64,000 nt of DNA from CALBPI01 sp038531945 (GCA_038531945.1 JBCBBH010000002.1:558001-622000); one strand, 5' to 3'; positions 8,658-16,520 are shown, counted from the first letter of the stretch. Numbers and translations are program-made. Notes: generated from the letters alone by a model not told the origin.

Positions 8658-9200
8658 ATGTCGTTAGCCGCAAAATCTCTAACGCCTGACCTGCTCGGCG
8701 ACCGGATCATGAAAGTTAATCATGCCGGTGAACATGGTGCCGTGAATATTTACCGAGGCCAGATTCTCGTCGCGAAGCTAACTGCGCCTTCGATGGTTGA
8801 TACGCTTAAGGAAAATCAATCGCATGAGAAAGAGCATCGGGCCTTATTTTGGAACGAGCTCCAGCGACGGGGGCGCAAGCGCTGTCGCAGTTATTGGTTG
8901 TGCGGAATTGGCGGGTTCGTTCTGGGGTTTCTTACAGGTCTGCTTGGTCGCAAGGCGATCGCTGCTACAACGGTGGCAGTTGAGAGTGTCGTCCTGGGGC
9001 ATCTCGAGCAACAGATGGAGGTATTGACGCCCGAGGACCCACAAGCGGTAGCAGCTATCAGCGCTATCTATGAAGAGGAGAAACTACACCACGATCAACA
9101 CGCCGCTCACGTCAACGATAAAGATCTTTGGATGAAAACACTTCATCCGGTCGTAGCGGCGTCTACCGAGTTGGTTATCTGGTTAGGTATGAGGTTGTGA
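8658..9200 (+). CDS. coq7: COQ7-type diiron hydroxylase (demethoxyubiquinone hydroxylase)
   Basis: A 180-residue COQ7 family protein. The carboxylate-bridged diiron ligands are all visible: KVNHAGEHGAV, SHEKEH, AVESVVLGHLEQQ and EEEKLHHDQH. COQ7 hydroxylates C6 of demethoxyubiquinone in ubiquinone synthesis. A glycine-rich hydrophobic stretch (residues 82-105) fits peripheral membrane binding. There is no clear ribosome site before the ATG. It is followed directly by the first attC-like remnant (about 9237-9300), so it is either the chromosomal gene bordering the cassette array or a captured cassette gene; I cannot decide which. The stop is the TGA at 9198. Confidence 0.85.
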   Translation: MSLAAKSLTPDLLGDRIMKVNHAGEHGAVNIYRGQILVAKLTAPSMVDTLKENQSHEKEHRALFWNELQRRGRKRCRSYWLCGIGGFVLGFLTGLLGRKAIAATTVAVESVVLGHLEQQMEVLTPEDPQAVAAISAIYEEEKLHHDQHAAHVNDKDLWMKTLHPVVAASTELVIWLGMRL

Positions 9201-9236
9201 TGCGAAAGAATACACGGCAGCAATCACCGAAACGTG

Positions 9237-9300
9237 TCGCGAATCCGGCCATCGCCAATCCGGGGCTGATCGCGAGCGAAGTTGAGCTTGGGCGTGATAT
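9237..9300 (+). repeat. attC remnant 1 (degenerate)
   Basis: The right half GTTGAGCTTGGGCGTGATAT matches the end of the intact attC sites (GCTGAGCTTGGGCGTTA...). R' is mutated to GTGATAT and the left half is not recognisable. It marks the left border of the recognisable array. Confidence 0.4.
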
Positions 9301-9303
9301 GTC

Positions 9304-9750
9304 ATGAGTATTCGAGTGCTAGTTCTATTCGTGCTGACGGGACTTTCAGCCAAAGCGTTTTGCGGGCAGACGCTTCTGACTTTTGAAATGTCGGATGTCA
9401 GTTTGGAGTCAGACGGATCTGTTGTCTGTATTGCCGAGGCTCATTCCGATGTTGAAGAAGGAACCTGTTTAGTTCTGGAGTCGTGGGTGTACGACGTGTC
9501 GACCAAGGAGTATCTCTATTCGTGTCTGGTTCGACTCGAAACAGGCTTTGTTTCTGTACCTCAGGTTTCCAGAAAAACGGTCGGAGAATGGACGACTTCT
9601 CGATACGCGAAAAACGGACTGTCACTTCTGTTACGAACCAAGCAGTCGGGTTCGTTTGATGGAGAGTCCTACGGGATAGTGGGAGAGCTTGTGTTGCAGC
9701 AAAACAATGTGAAAGAGCTACTCAAGGTGGTGGGATGGGTATGGGTCTAA
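9304..9750 (+). CDS. Cassette gene: secreted hypothetical protein
   Basis: 148 residues with a signal peptide (VLFVLTGLSAKAFCG, cleavage near residue 21) and no membrane segment after it. The rest is beta-rich with four or five cysteines, probably a small periplasmic protein. No family recognised. The ATG lies 3 bases after the attC remnant, the usual layout of a cassette, and a degenerate attC follows the stop. Confidence 0.6.
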   Translation: MSIRVLVLFVLTGLSAKAFCGQTLLTFEMSDVSLESDGSVVCIAEAHSDVEEGTCLVLESWVYDVSTKEYLYSCLVRLETGFVSVPQVSRKTVGEWTTSRYAKNGLSLLLRTKQSGSFDGESYGIVGELVLQQNNVKELLKVVGWVWV

Positions 9751-9752
9751 AG

Positions 9753-9845
9753 TCTCACATCCACCTGCGGGAGCTGATGCCGATGGACCCAGCGAGCAAT
9801 TCGCTGTCGCAAAGCCTTCGCCACGTCAAATGTGAAGCTCCGGTC
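9753..9845 (+). repeat. attC site 2 (right end mutated)
   Basis: The core GACCCAGCGAGC, TTCGC, AAAGCC and CGTCAAA matches the attC at 12634-12735 almost base for base. The R' end (GTTRRRY) is lost, so the site is probably inactive. Confidence 0.6.
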
Positions 9846-10332
9846 GTCCTCTACGCCGTATCACGATAAGCCATTGGGAAATTCCGAGGCGTCGGCGCTC
9901 GAATCCCTCCGGGGTTGCTTCTCGACGTCGAAGGAGCATCGTAGAAATCAGCTCATTGCGGGCTTACTTCAGCTGGCAATAACTGGCGGTCTTTACTGTT
10001 TTGTGTTTCTTCAAGAAATTAGTGCAGAGCGTTGGTTCTTTGTATTGGTAATTACTGTCATTTTCTTGGGCATAGCTTACGCTGGTTTCTTCTTTTGGAA
10101 TTCGATCCCACGGCGCTCGGAGTTTGACGACTACAGGATCCGATACTTCCGAAATGATCGAGAAGTCTGGTCTTTGCTTCGATCGACGATTGTGTCGATG
10201 CAAAGGCGCGGCGATAAAATCGTACTCAAAACGCAGACATCGTCCAGACGGATTCCGATTCAGGACGAGATTGAGGCGGCGCTTGAGTCATATGCGACGG
10301 AACAAAATGCAGAAGCCGACACGAGGTTTTAG
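9832..10332 (+). CDS. Cassette gene: two-helix membrane protein
   Basis: 166 residues starting at a GTG inside the preceding attC. Two hydrophobic helices (about residues 43-62 and 67-88) are followed by a basic cytosolic domain of about 75 residues. The order of helix pair then soluble tail resembles PH-like YcxB/DUF-type membrane proteins, but I recognise no family. Degenerate attC sites flank it. Confidence 0.55.
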   Translation: MKLRSSSTPYHDKPLGNSEASALESLRGCFSTSKEHRRNQLIAGLLQLAITGGLYCFVFLQEISAERWFFVLVITVIFLGIAYAGFFFWNSIPRRSEFDDYRIRYFRNDREVWSLLRSTIVSMQRRGDKIVLKTQTSSRRIPIQDEIEAALESYATEQNAEADTRF

Positions 10333-10397
10333 TTGCGACACTTGCTTACGCAAGACTCGCGACAGTCGTGCTCGTGCAGCTGGATTTGGGGTGTTCC
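10330..10397 (+). repeat. attC site 3 (degenerate, short)
   Basis: The right half GTGCAGCTGGATTTGGGGTG followed by TTCC parallels GCAGCTGAGCTTGGGCGTTAGG of intact sites. The left half is weak. Confidence 0.4.
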
Positions 10398-10439
10398 TTT
10401 GCGAGAACTCCTGACACACTAGTATCCGAGGGTATCTTG

Positions 10440-11033
10440 ATGCGTAAACTTCTACTGGCACTGTTGGTCGTTTCAATCTTTGGCTGCACCAGCTGGGTAG
10501 TTGAAGAGTCCCTGGAAGGCATTGATGAGATCGGTGATGAATACGGCTATCTGATCCTTCATTTTGATTCGAATTGGCGTCACCCGAATGAAAATCCCTT
10601 TCTCGGTCGGCCCATGGATATGTCTCTAAGTGCCAAAGGACAATTGCTGAAAGACGTACTCCTTACCAAGCCGGATACTCGGAAGATTTTGCGGTTGAAG
10701 CCAGCGGACTACACAGTCTCTTTCACGCTGATAGATGTAAACTTCTTTTTTCTGGATGAGGTCCGCGTACCCATCAAGGCCGGCGAGGTGACTAACCTCG
10801 GAACCATCTTCGTGACTGTCCCGTATGACGATCGCGGCCGTTCCGAGCGGCGCATTTCAACAATCTCGCAATCTGGTTTCGAGGAACTCGCGCGCGAGGT
10901 GTCTACCGATAGCCAAGTTGATATCGGCGCAACTACGCACCACAGATTCTTTGATATAAGCCGAACCTTTCAAATGAGAAGCAACTTAGGTGATCGGTTC
11001 GCCTCGTACTATCGGGTTGACGATGACGGCTAG
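10440..11033 (+). CDS. Cassette gene: lipoprotein, unknown function
   Basis: 197 residues from the ATG at 10440. The signal peptide has a lipobox (VVSIFGCTS, Cys about residue 17). The mature part contains PGxY-like beta strands (LKPADYTVSFTLIDVNFF), like lipoproteins with a carboxypeptidase-regulatory or DUF2846-like fold. That comparison is weak, so I assign no function. Confidence 0.6.
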   Translation: MRKLLLALLVVSIFGCTSWVVEESLEGIDEIGDEYGYLILHFDSNWRHPNENPFLGRPMDMSLSAKGQLLKDVLLTKPDTRKILRLKPADYTVSFTLIDVNFFFLDEVRVPIKAGEVTNLGTIFVTVPYDDRGRSERRISTISQSGFEELAREVSTDSQVDIGATTHHRFFDISRTFQMRSNLGDRFASYYRVDDDG

Positions 11034-11063
11034 AATGAACGTCATACCTACGAGTAGCGCATG

Positions 11064-11160
11064 GCGTAAACGTTCTCGGCAGCGGACAGTTGATCCAGTT
11101 GCGTTTTTGGCTTTCTTCAGGCTCGCGCCAGCCCCAAGGACAGCTGAGCTTTTGTCATAT
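11064..11160 (+). repeat. attC site 4 (degenerate)
   Basis: 97 bp from R''-like GCGTAAAC to R'-like GTCATAT, with CAGCTGAGCTT near the right end as in intact sites. Both core ends deviate from consensus. Confidence 0.5.
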
Positions 11161-11183
11161 GAGAAACCCTAGGGTTCTGCTTT

Positions 11184-11639
11184 ATGTTTAAGCGTTTCAA
11201 GTCAAAGCCAGATGATGTGCACATTGAGGGGCTTGGTGCATTTCGATACTTCGAGGATGAGGTTGATAAATATTGGGAATTGACGTCAGTATTTGGTGAC
11301 CCAGCCAATGCGATCCGGCTCGACTTTTGCGCTGTAGATGGAGACTCGAACGGAACAAAAGAGACTGCGAAAGATGCGCTTTTAGCTTTACTCAATGATC
11401 CGACCGCTCTTTGGTCTCTGGTGGATCACAAAGTTGTCGAGGCAGTGAAAGGTGGCGCTTCTGAAATCAACGAAGCAAACTTTAAGGAGCACTTTTTCGT
11501 TAAGACTCTGACTGTTTCAGATTTTGGATTCTTTGAAGTTGGATTTCATAGCAAAAGCAAAGACGTGTTTCTGGAGCTGTTCGTGAGACAAGGTGTGGTT
11601 ACTGATATGGATAGAGACTATGGCTGCTGCGCACAATAA
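11184..11639 (+). CDS. Cassette gene: cytosolic hypothetical protein
   Basis: 151 residues, acidic, with no signal peptide or helix. The end DRDYGCCAQ is rich in cysteine. The fold looks like a mixed alpha/beta immunity-type domain (GLGAFRYFEDEVDKYWE at the start), but I recognise no family. ATG at 11184 follows the attC at 11064-11160. Confidence 0.55.
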   Translation: MFKRFKSKPDDVHIEGLGAFRYFEDEVDKYWELTSVFGDPANAIRLDFCAVDGDSNGTKETAKDALLALLNDPTALWSLVDHKVVEAVKGGASEINEANFKEHFFVKTLTVSDFGFFEVGFHSKSKDVFLELFVRQGVVTDMDRDYGCCAQ

Positions 11640-11723
11640 AGCATCAATTTTGGACCGCGCCAAAGAATCGCTGCAGCGAAACCTAGCTGCCGCCGAATAT
11701 GCGGCAGAGCTCGGACTTTCCGC
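11636..11723 (+). repeat. attC site 5 (strongly degenerate)
   Basis: The interior ATCGCTGCAGCGAAAC resembles the core of the attC at 14941-15033 (TCGCTGCAGCGAAACC). The ends are poor. Confidence 0.35.
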
Positions 11724-11734
11724 GGATTAGGAAG

Positions 11735-12118
11735 ATGAATCCATTGCTCAAACCGATCGGCATTGGCGTACTAGGTTTCGTGCTTTCCTATATCGGGTTC
11801 TGGTTTGGATTTACAGTCCTGGTTAACATTTATGAACCAGCGTTTCTTCTTTGGTATGGGTTCTTTGTGGTCGGGCTTCCTTTGCTGATCGCCGGATATT
11901 TGGCCGCTTGTTTTGCTCTGAGTCGGCACCTATGGCTGCGAATCGTCGTAGGTAGCGTGATTGGTGCGGTCTGCGCTGCGTTGCTGGCTTCGCTGACGAT
12001 GTTTGGCGGAAAGTGGTGGCTCACAGTCATTTACGTATTTTGTGCAGGAATCTGGTCAGGGTTCGGCGCTATCGCAGGCGCTCTGACCAATTCTTATCCG
12101 AGCGGCGAGTTAGAGTGA
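11735..12118 (+). CDS. Cassette gene: four-helix membrane protein
   Basis: 127 residues from the ATG at 11735. Four hydrophobic segments cover about residues 8-30, 38-60, 67-90 and 98-118. No polar active-site motif. Integral inner-membrane protein of unknown role. Confidence 0.55.
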   Translation: MNPLLKPIGIGVLGFVLSYIGFWFGFTVLVNIYEPAFLLWYGFFVVGLPLLIAGYLAACFALSRHLWLRIVVGSVIGAVCAALLASLTMFGGKWWLTVIYVFCAGIWSGFGAIAGALTNSYPSGELE

Positions 12119-12177
12119 GTTTGGTGTACGGTCAACTACGCTGCGTGGAGAGCGAATGCGCCGAGGCGCTCCAGCCG

Positions 12178-12275
12178 CTTAAGAAGACGTTGCAACTAAC
12201 TTCTGACCCTGCCGCAGCTACGGCTATCGTCTTCAACGCGCCAGCCTCAAGCTCAGCTGAGCTTAGGTGTTAGAC
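12178..12275 (+). repeat. attC site 6
   Basis: 98 bp from CTTAAG to R' GTTAGAC (12269-12275), with the shared right half CAGCTGAGCTTAGGTGTTAG. Its interior (TTCTGACCCTGCCGCAGCT) matches the site at 14521-14619. A GAGCG...CGCTC hairpin lies just upstream (12149-12171). Confidence 0.75.
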
Positions 12276-12279
12276 GGCG

Positions 12280-12639
12280 TTGACTGTGCGTGAGGAATAT
12301 GTCGGTCGAGCCGTGATCTTCGTTTACTTTCTTGGGCTTTGTTGCATCGTGTACCTTTTAGTCTCGATGCCTCTGAACATTAGGGCAAAAGTCGGGTCAG
12401 CTGAAATTTTGGAAGCGAGGATAGTTTCGATTGCCGAGGTGGCACAGTGCGCACAAGCTGGTCGTGGCGTCTCTTGCGGTGACTGGGTTGCAACTGTCGA
12501 AATTGACGAGAGTCAGTCTGGCGAGGTAACCATGAAAGCGGTGCCCGTCATCGGTCGAGAAGTTTGCTTGTACAAGGCACAAGATGGAAGTTACCTTTTC
12601 TTCAAGTACAAAACGGAACGCACTTGTGACACCGTCTAA
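12280..12639 (+). CDS. Cassette gene: single-helix membrane protein
   Basis: 119 residues from TTG 12280 (GTG 12286 is also possible). A membrane helix at about 10-32 is followed by a small extracytoplasmic beta domain with four cysteines (CAQAGRGVSCGDW, EVCLYK, ERTCDTV) that could form two disulphides. No family recognised. Confidence 0.55.
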   Translation: MTVREEYVGRAVIFVYFLGLCCIVYLLVSMPLNIRAKVGSAEILEARIVSIAEVAQCAQAGRGVSCGDWVATVEIDESQSGEVTMKAVPVIGREVCLYKAQDGSYLFFKYKTERTCDTV

Positions 12640-12735
12640 CAAGACGCTGCAGTTGACGCTGATAGACCCAGCGAGCGCTTCGCCGTCGAAAAGCCCTCGC
12701 TGCGTCAAACGCGCAGCTGAGCATGGGCCTTATGC
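12634..12735 (+). repeat. attC site 7
   Basis: R'' GTCTAAC (12634-12640), L'' with CTGCAGTTGACGC, right half GCGCAGCTGAGCATGGGC, and a slightly altered R' CTTATGC. The preceding gene's stop lies inside R''. Confidence 0.82.
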
Positions 12736-12750
12736 TTCTTGTCCATAGCT

Positions 12751-13110
12751 ATGCGGCATAGAGTACGAAAGGGACCTTCTAAGATCGAGGTGAGCGGCGG
12801 CTACTATTCATCCGAGAACGTACGAGTCGAGAATCTAGTGATTGTTCCGTTTCGGAAATCCGTCAAGCTGTCCATGGATCTTGCTGATGAGGAAGAATTC
12901 CTGGGCCGTGTTTTTTCAAACGATGGTGATGATGTTAGGACTGTTGTTTTCGAAGACGAGCTGTTGGCAATCGCATTGGACAAGACTATGTCTGAAGCAA
13001 TGCAGAAAAAGAGACGGCTTTACGTTAGATTCAAATGGAAGAATGATTTTGAGTACGTTGGCAAATACAGGAGAGATCAAAGTCGAATTGTTTTCGAAAG
13101 GGAAATATAA
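12751..13110 (+). CDS. Cassette gene: small basic hypothetical protein
   Basis: 119 residues from the ATG at 12751 (an in-frame TTG at 12739 is less likely). No helix or signal peptide. It is basic and beta-rich with many Phe, Arg and Lys (RRLYVRFKWKNDFEYVGKY). The TAA stop lies within the next attC R''. Unknown function. Confidence 0.5.
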   Translation: MRHRVRKGPSKIEVSGGYYSSENVRVENLVIVPFRKSVKLSMDLADEEEFLGRVFSNDGDDVRTVVFEDELLAIALDKTMSEAMQKKRRLYVRFKWKNDFEYVGKYRRDQSRIVFEREI

Positions 13111-13200
13111 CCAGCTGCTGCAGCTGACGGACTGGGTCGAAGTATCGCTGCCACGAAACACCCCCGTCGCAGAATCCGTCGCTGACCTTGGGCGTTATGT
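13105..13200 (+). repeat. attC site 8
   Basis: R'' ATATAAC (13105-13111), left half CCAGCTGCTGCAGCTGACG, right half GCTGACCTTGGGCGTTATGT with R' GTTATGT. Confidence 0.82.
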
Positions 13201-13262
13201 GTCTGGTCCATGAAGCCGTATAATCTAAACGGCAGACCATCAATACAGCATGGAGGTGTGTC

Positions 13263-13501
13263 ATGGCTAAGCGATACAACGAAGACCAATACTCCTTTCG
13301 AGCGGACCAGTAAGCGTCGGCGTGGATTCCCATCAGAAACGATGGTGAAGAGAGGCCAAAGAATCGTCGGTGGTGAGAAATACCTGGTCGAGAAACTGGG
13401 CAGGAACGACCCATGTCCGTGTGGTTCAGGTCGTAGATTTCAAGAAGTGTTGCATTAAGTTGCGTGGTCGTCAGGGCTCAGCGCGAGACGACTACTTTTA
13501 G
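13263..13501 (+). pseudogene. Cassette gene: SEC-C motif protein with two one-base frameshifts
   Basis: An ATG at 13263 behind a good GGAGGTG site begins MAKRYNEDQYSFRADQ and then stops. The continuation KRRRGFPSETMVKRGQ is in another frame from about 13312. It runs into the SEC-C zinc motif GRNDPCPCGSGRRF, and the expected KKCCIK ending lies one base out of frame at 13442-13459, with a stop at 13501. SEC-C motifs bind zinc and sit at the ends of SecA and many small proteins. Either two one-base insertions broke the gene or the assembly has errors here. Confidence 0.65.
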
Positions 13502-13518
13502 GTAGCACGGTAGATGCC

Positions 13519-13605
13519 ACATAACCAGTCATTTAACCCACGGGGTGCCTCGGCAAGGGCCACGGCACCCTGTACCTCAATTGCTGGTGAACATCAGCGT
13601 TAGGC
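13519..13605 (+). repeat. attC site 9 (divergent subtype)
   Basis: R'' ACATAAC (13519-13525) and R' GTTAGGC (13599-13605) are both good. The interior GGGGTGCC...GGCACCC hairpin and the AACATCAGC right half differ from the other sites. Confidence 0.75.
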
Positions 13606-13607
13606 CT

Positions 13608-14069
13608 ATGAAGCGCTATACCGTCCTGATCGTGGTTACCTCGTTCCTGCTTGCGGGATGTGCTGCTATTCCATCCCTTGATGGCCCGAGTCTTGAGATC
13701 CCGAATCAGGGATTAGGATCGAGCCGGATTGACTCAATGACCCGAGTGGTGTTTTTCAACAACACAAACCGACTCCTCTGGCCTACTAGTCACGTCATAC
13801 GGCTATCTCTAGATGGGAAAGTTGCACCTGCCATCCCATCGGGGAAGTACTTGCAAGTTGACCTTGAGCCTGGAACCTATGAACTCGTATTGCGACACCG
13901 GGATGTTGTCCTTTTCACACACTCGTATAGCTTTACCGTAGAAGGAAGAGATCAGTATGTGAGGTTGTACAACGTACCATTGAGGTCTGAATACGAAGTT
14001 GTCGATTCATTGCCGAATGATTTCGACAAGAAGTACGAGGCTTTGTCGGTGAAACAACAAGGACGTTGA
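13608..14069 (+). CDS. Cassette gene: lipoprotein, unknown function
   Basis: 153 residues from the ATG at 13608, two bases after R' of attC 9. The lipobox is LLAGCAAI (Cys about 18). A segment with PSGKYLQVDLEPGTYELVL suggests a beta-sandwich like DUF2846/PEGA-type lipoproteins. The gene at 10440 has a similar layout but no close sequence match. Confidence 0.6.
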   Translation: MKRYTVLIVVTSFLLAGCAAIPSLDGPSLEIPNQGLGSSRIDSMTRVVFFNNTNRLLWPTSHVIRLSLDGKVAPAIPSGKYLQVDLEPGTYELVLRHRDVVLFTHSYSFTVEGRDQYVRLYNVPLRSEYEVVDSLPNDFDKKYEALSVKQQGR

Positions 14070-14079
14070 TTGGACAGCC

Positions 14080-14167
14080 GCCTGACAAAGTGTTGCATCC
14101 AACGTTTGACCGCTGCTTCGTTTGCTGCCGCAAACGTTCGCATTCCTCGAATGCGGGTGAGTATGGC
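14080..14167 (+). repeat. attC site 10 (degenerate)
   Basis: 88 bp between R''-like GCCTGAC and R'-like GTATGGC, with the inner AAACG/CGTTT arms still pairing. The next gene's start lies in the R' end. Confidence 0.45.
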
Positions 14168-14516
14168 CTTTAGATCGCGAATGCACCGACTCTACACACT
14201 TTGGGTGCTTGTCCTTGTAGGGGGTTGCGCGGATTCGTCTTTGATGCTCGAACATGAAAAGAGAGATTGCTTGGCAAGGGGTGGCGACGTTCGACGTGTC
14301 GGTATCTCCCGGACACAGACCTGCGTTGAGACGTTTGAGGATGCTGGCGCCGAGTGTCTCGGTTCGCGAGACTGCCAAGGGGAGTGCATCCTTAGAGATG
14401 TCGATTTGACGCAAGGCCAATCAGCGGTTGGCACATGCTCAATTGATAGCGCCTTATTTGGCTGTTACACAATTATCGAAGAGGGGAAATCTCAGGGGAG
14501 CATATGCGTAGACTGA
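14163..14516 (+). CDS. Cassette gene: cysteine-rich lipoprotein
   Basis: 117 residues from the ATG at 14163 (ATG 14181 also possible). The signal peptide has a lipobox LVLVGGCADS. The mature domain has nine further cysteines (for example CLGSRDCQGEC), which points to a disulphide-rich envelope domain. No known family. Confidence 0.55.
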   Translation: MAFRSRMHRLYTLWVLVLVGGCADSSLMLEHEKRDCLARGGDVRRVGISRTQTCVETFEDAGAECLGSRDCQGECILRDVDLTQGQSAVGTCSIDSALFGCYTIIEEGKSQGSICVD

Positions 14517-14520
14517 TGTC

Positions 14521-14619
14521 ACCTAACAAGACGTTGCAGCAGACACCTGACCTTGCCGAAGCTTTTGCTATCGCCTTCGCAGCGCCAGCCTCACGCGCAG
14601 CTGAACTTGGGCGTTAGAC
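14521..14619 (+). repeat. attC site 11
   Basis: 99 bp. R'' ACCTAAC and R' GTTAGAC match consensus exactly, with AAGACGTTGCAGCAGAC on the left and GCAGCTGAACTTGGGC on the right. Confidence 0.9.
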
Positions 14620-14631
14620 GAGGTCCTGGAA

Positions 14632-14934
14632 GTGCCTTCATATCCACAGCGCACCCAACCGTTCCGTAAGCAAGAAATTCTTGATAAGCGAATTGTCGAA
14701 CTGAAGCATGTAATCAAGACTTCAGCTTCAGATGAAGCTCTAGAACGAGCGGTCGAAAGGGTTCGCGAAGCACACCTCAAGCTATACAAGGGGAAGCTCG
14801 CTCAGCTTCGCCAATTCAAGGAGCCGGAAAACTCAAACGTCCCAGGCGCGAAGGTGAAACGCGATCTTGAGTATTGGGAGTCTGTCTCGATAGGAGATAT
14901 CATCAAAAAATATGCAGACGCATCGACTTGGTAG
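14632..14934 (+). CDS. Cassette gene: small helical protein
   Basis: 100 residues from GTG 14632. Almost all helical and charged, with a likely coiled coil at 15-60 (KQEILDKRIVELKHVIK). Cytosolic; no family recognised. Confidence 0.5.
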   Translation: MPSYPQRTQPFRKQEILDKRIVELKHVIKTSASDEALERAVERVREAHLKLYKGKLAQLRQFKEPENSNVPGAKVKRDLEYWESVSIGDIIKKYADASTW

Positions 14935-14940
14935 AAATCC

Positions 14941-15033
14941 GTTTAACCAGCTGTTGCTGATGGACTACCCCGAGGTCTCGCTGCAGCGAAACCCCGTCCC
15001 GGTCAAATGCGCAGCTGAGCCTGGGCGTTAGGT
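14941..15033 (+). repeat. attC site 12
   Basis: 93 bp. R'' GTTTAAC and R' GTTAGGT; right half GCGCAGCTGAGCCTGGGC. Confidence 0.9.
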
Positions 15034-15043
15034 TGCAGTTGCG

Positions 15044-15307
15044 GTGAGACTAGAATCGCGGGCAGTAGCATATTGGTTGGGAGCAGTCTTCGGCTTGTTA
15101 CTATCGCTGTTTTCTGCTGCCAGCTTCATCTTCTATGCGTGGCTGAATGCAGCAAACCCTGACGTATGGACAGTCGAGAGAGCAGCGCCTCTTACGTATT
15201 CTTGGCTGATCGCATCAGTCGTGTTCTTTCTTGTGTTCGTCTTCTGTATTGTCAAAATCGTGAGAACCCGAAAAAGCAGAAAAGAGGCAATCGATGCCGC
15301 AATCTAA
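15044..15307 (+). CDS. Cassette gene: two-helix membrane protein
   Basis: 87 residues from GTG 15044. Helices at about 9-33 and 48-70 are followed by a short basic tail RTRKSRKEA. The stop codon is within R'' of the next attC. Unknown function. Confidence 0.5.
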   Translation: MRLESRAVAYWLGAVFGLLLSLFSAASFIFYAWLNAANPDVWTVERAAPLTYSWLIASVVFFLVFVFCIVKIVRTRKSRKEAIDAAI

Positions 15308-15403
15308 CCAGCCGCTACAGCTGACTTCGATGGACCCGGCGATCGCCTTGCTGCCGCAAGCCGTCCACCGCGTCGATAGTGCAGCTGAGCTTGGGCGTTA
15401 CAT
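15302..15403 (+). repeat. attC site 13
   Basis: 102 bp. R'' ATCTAAC and R' GTTACAT. The interior CCTTGCTGCCGCAAGCCGT is shared with the sites at 16521 and 21699. Confidence 0.9.
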
Positions 15404-15420
15404 CGTTCGCATGTGAATTC

Positions 15421-16047
15421 GTGAAGTCTGAACTCGTGAAACTTGTGGAAACCCACTCTGGAGAGTTTCGGTGTCGTCGCCGGGGAGGTGATGACTCGAT
15501 TGACGAAAAGCAGGTCAAATTCGAACACACGATTGACCCTCATCAAAACTACAGACGCCGAATACCATCCGGATCACTAACGGAATTCTACTCAACCGTT
15601 TCGTCAATTCGGTTCTAGTTGGATAAGTATAGCGGCGATTCTGCACTCTATTTGGCGAACCCGGCGGAATGGGATGAGCTTTATGGAGGAATGTTCGGGT
15701 GGATACAGAGCCTCAATGCTTCCGAGAAGAGAGAGTTGGTTCCAGATTGGTTCTGGAATTCTGTGGTGATTGGAGAGTTCCCTGGAACGGGAGACTACTT
15801 GCTCGTGGAGTGTCACGAAACCAAATCTGATGCGGTGTACGCGTTTTTCCATGACGGTTTTGAGTTCCGAAAACTTGCTCCTGATCTCTATTCGTTCGTT
15901 GAGGCGGTGGTATCACCAACGGAGGAATTCCTTTCCACGATGACTTCCTCTATGTTGTTTTGTGAAACCGAGGATTACTCCGACCAGTGGTATGTGGTCG
16001 GGATGACTGACAATCGGGGTCTTCAATATGACTTGGAGGACTATTAA
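15421..16047 (+). pseudogene. Cassette gene: SMI1/KNR4 (SUKH)-like protein split by an amber stop
   Basis: GTG 15421 opens 65 codons ending LTEFYSTVSSIRF at a TAG (15616-15618). The same frame continues without a gap as DKYSGDSALYLANPAEW for 143 residues to 16047. LxEFYxxxxGLRL followed by SGDSALYLA-P-EW is the usual layout of SUKH-like domains, so the two halves were one protein. SUKH proteins often act as immunity proteins against toxins or in polymorphic toxin loci (family knowledge). A TTG directly after the stop could allow reinitiation. The N-terminal half is weaker than expected for the family and may hold further damage. Confidence 0.6.
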
Positions 16048-16054
16048 TCGAACG

Positions 16055-16157
16055 GCGTAACAACCTGCTGCAGCTGGCGTTTACGGGCAAGCCTCGCGTT
16101 TCGTGATTACAAAACAGCTCGCGGCGCAAAATGTATAGCTGAGCTTGGGAGTTGTAT
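16055..16157 (+). repeat. attC site 14
   Basis: 103 bp. R'' GCGTAAC and R' GTTGTAT. The interior carries the TCGCGTTTCGTG...ACAAAACAGCTCGCGGCG arms seen in several sites. Confidence 0.85.
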
Positions 16158-16186
16158 GGTGGGTTCTCGGTCTAAATGGAGTTGGT

Positions 16187-16510
16187 ATGGATCTGAAGGC
16201 GATTGCTAATGACTTCGCAACCAAGATTGTCGGGTCGGAATATGGCACTGCGAACCAGATGCTGAGCCCGGAGCTCCGGGAAGACTGGAGTGTTGAGGCA
16301 CTGAAAGTAGCCTATGAAGAGATGATAGAGTACTTCGAAGGCGCACCTGTCCGGGTCATTACCGATTTTGATGAATCGATTGGAATGACCAAGGTTGATG
16401 AAGGGACTTTTGTTTACGTTCCTTTGGAGAGTGAGGGTGGAGTCGAAGCAGTTTCTGTTTTGATCGATGATTCCAATCGGATCATCGAAGTGGAGTTCGG
16501 GCGTCCGTGA
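16187..16510 (+). CDS. Cassette gene: small acidic protein, SnoaL/DUF3887-like length
   Basis: 107 residues from the ATG at 16187. The pattern is an N-terminal helix pair (IANDFATKIVGSEYGTANQMLSPEL) followed by strands (GTFVYVPLESEGGVEAVSVLI). That resembles small NTF2-like or DUF3887 proteins that bind ligands, but there is no decisive motif. Cytosolic; unknown function. Confidence 0.5.
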   Translation: MDLKAIANDFATKIVGSEYGTANQMLSPELREDWSVEALKVAYEEMIEYFEGAPVRVITDFDESIGMTKVDEGTFVYVPLESEGGVEAVSVLIDDSNRIIEVEFGRP

Positions 16511-16520
16511 CGTTCAGTTC

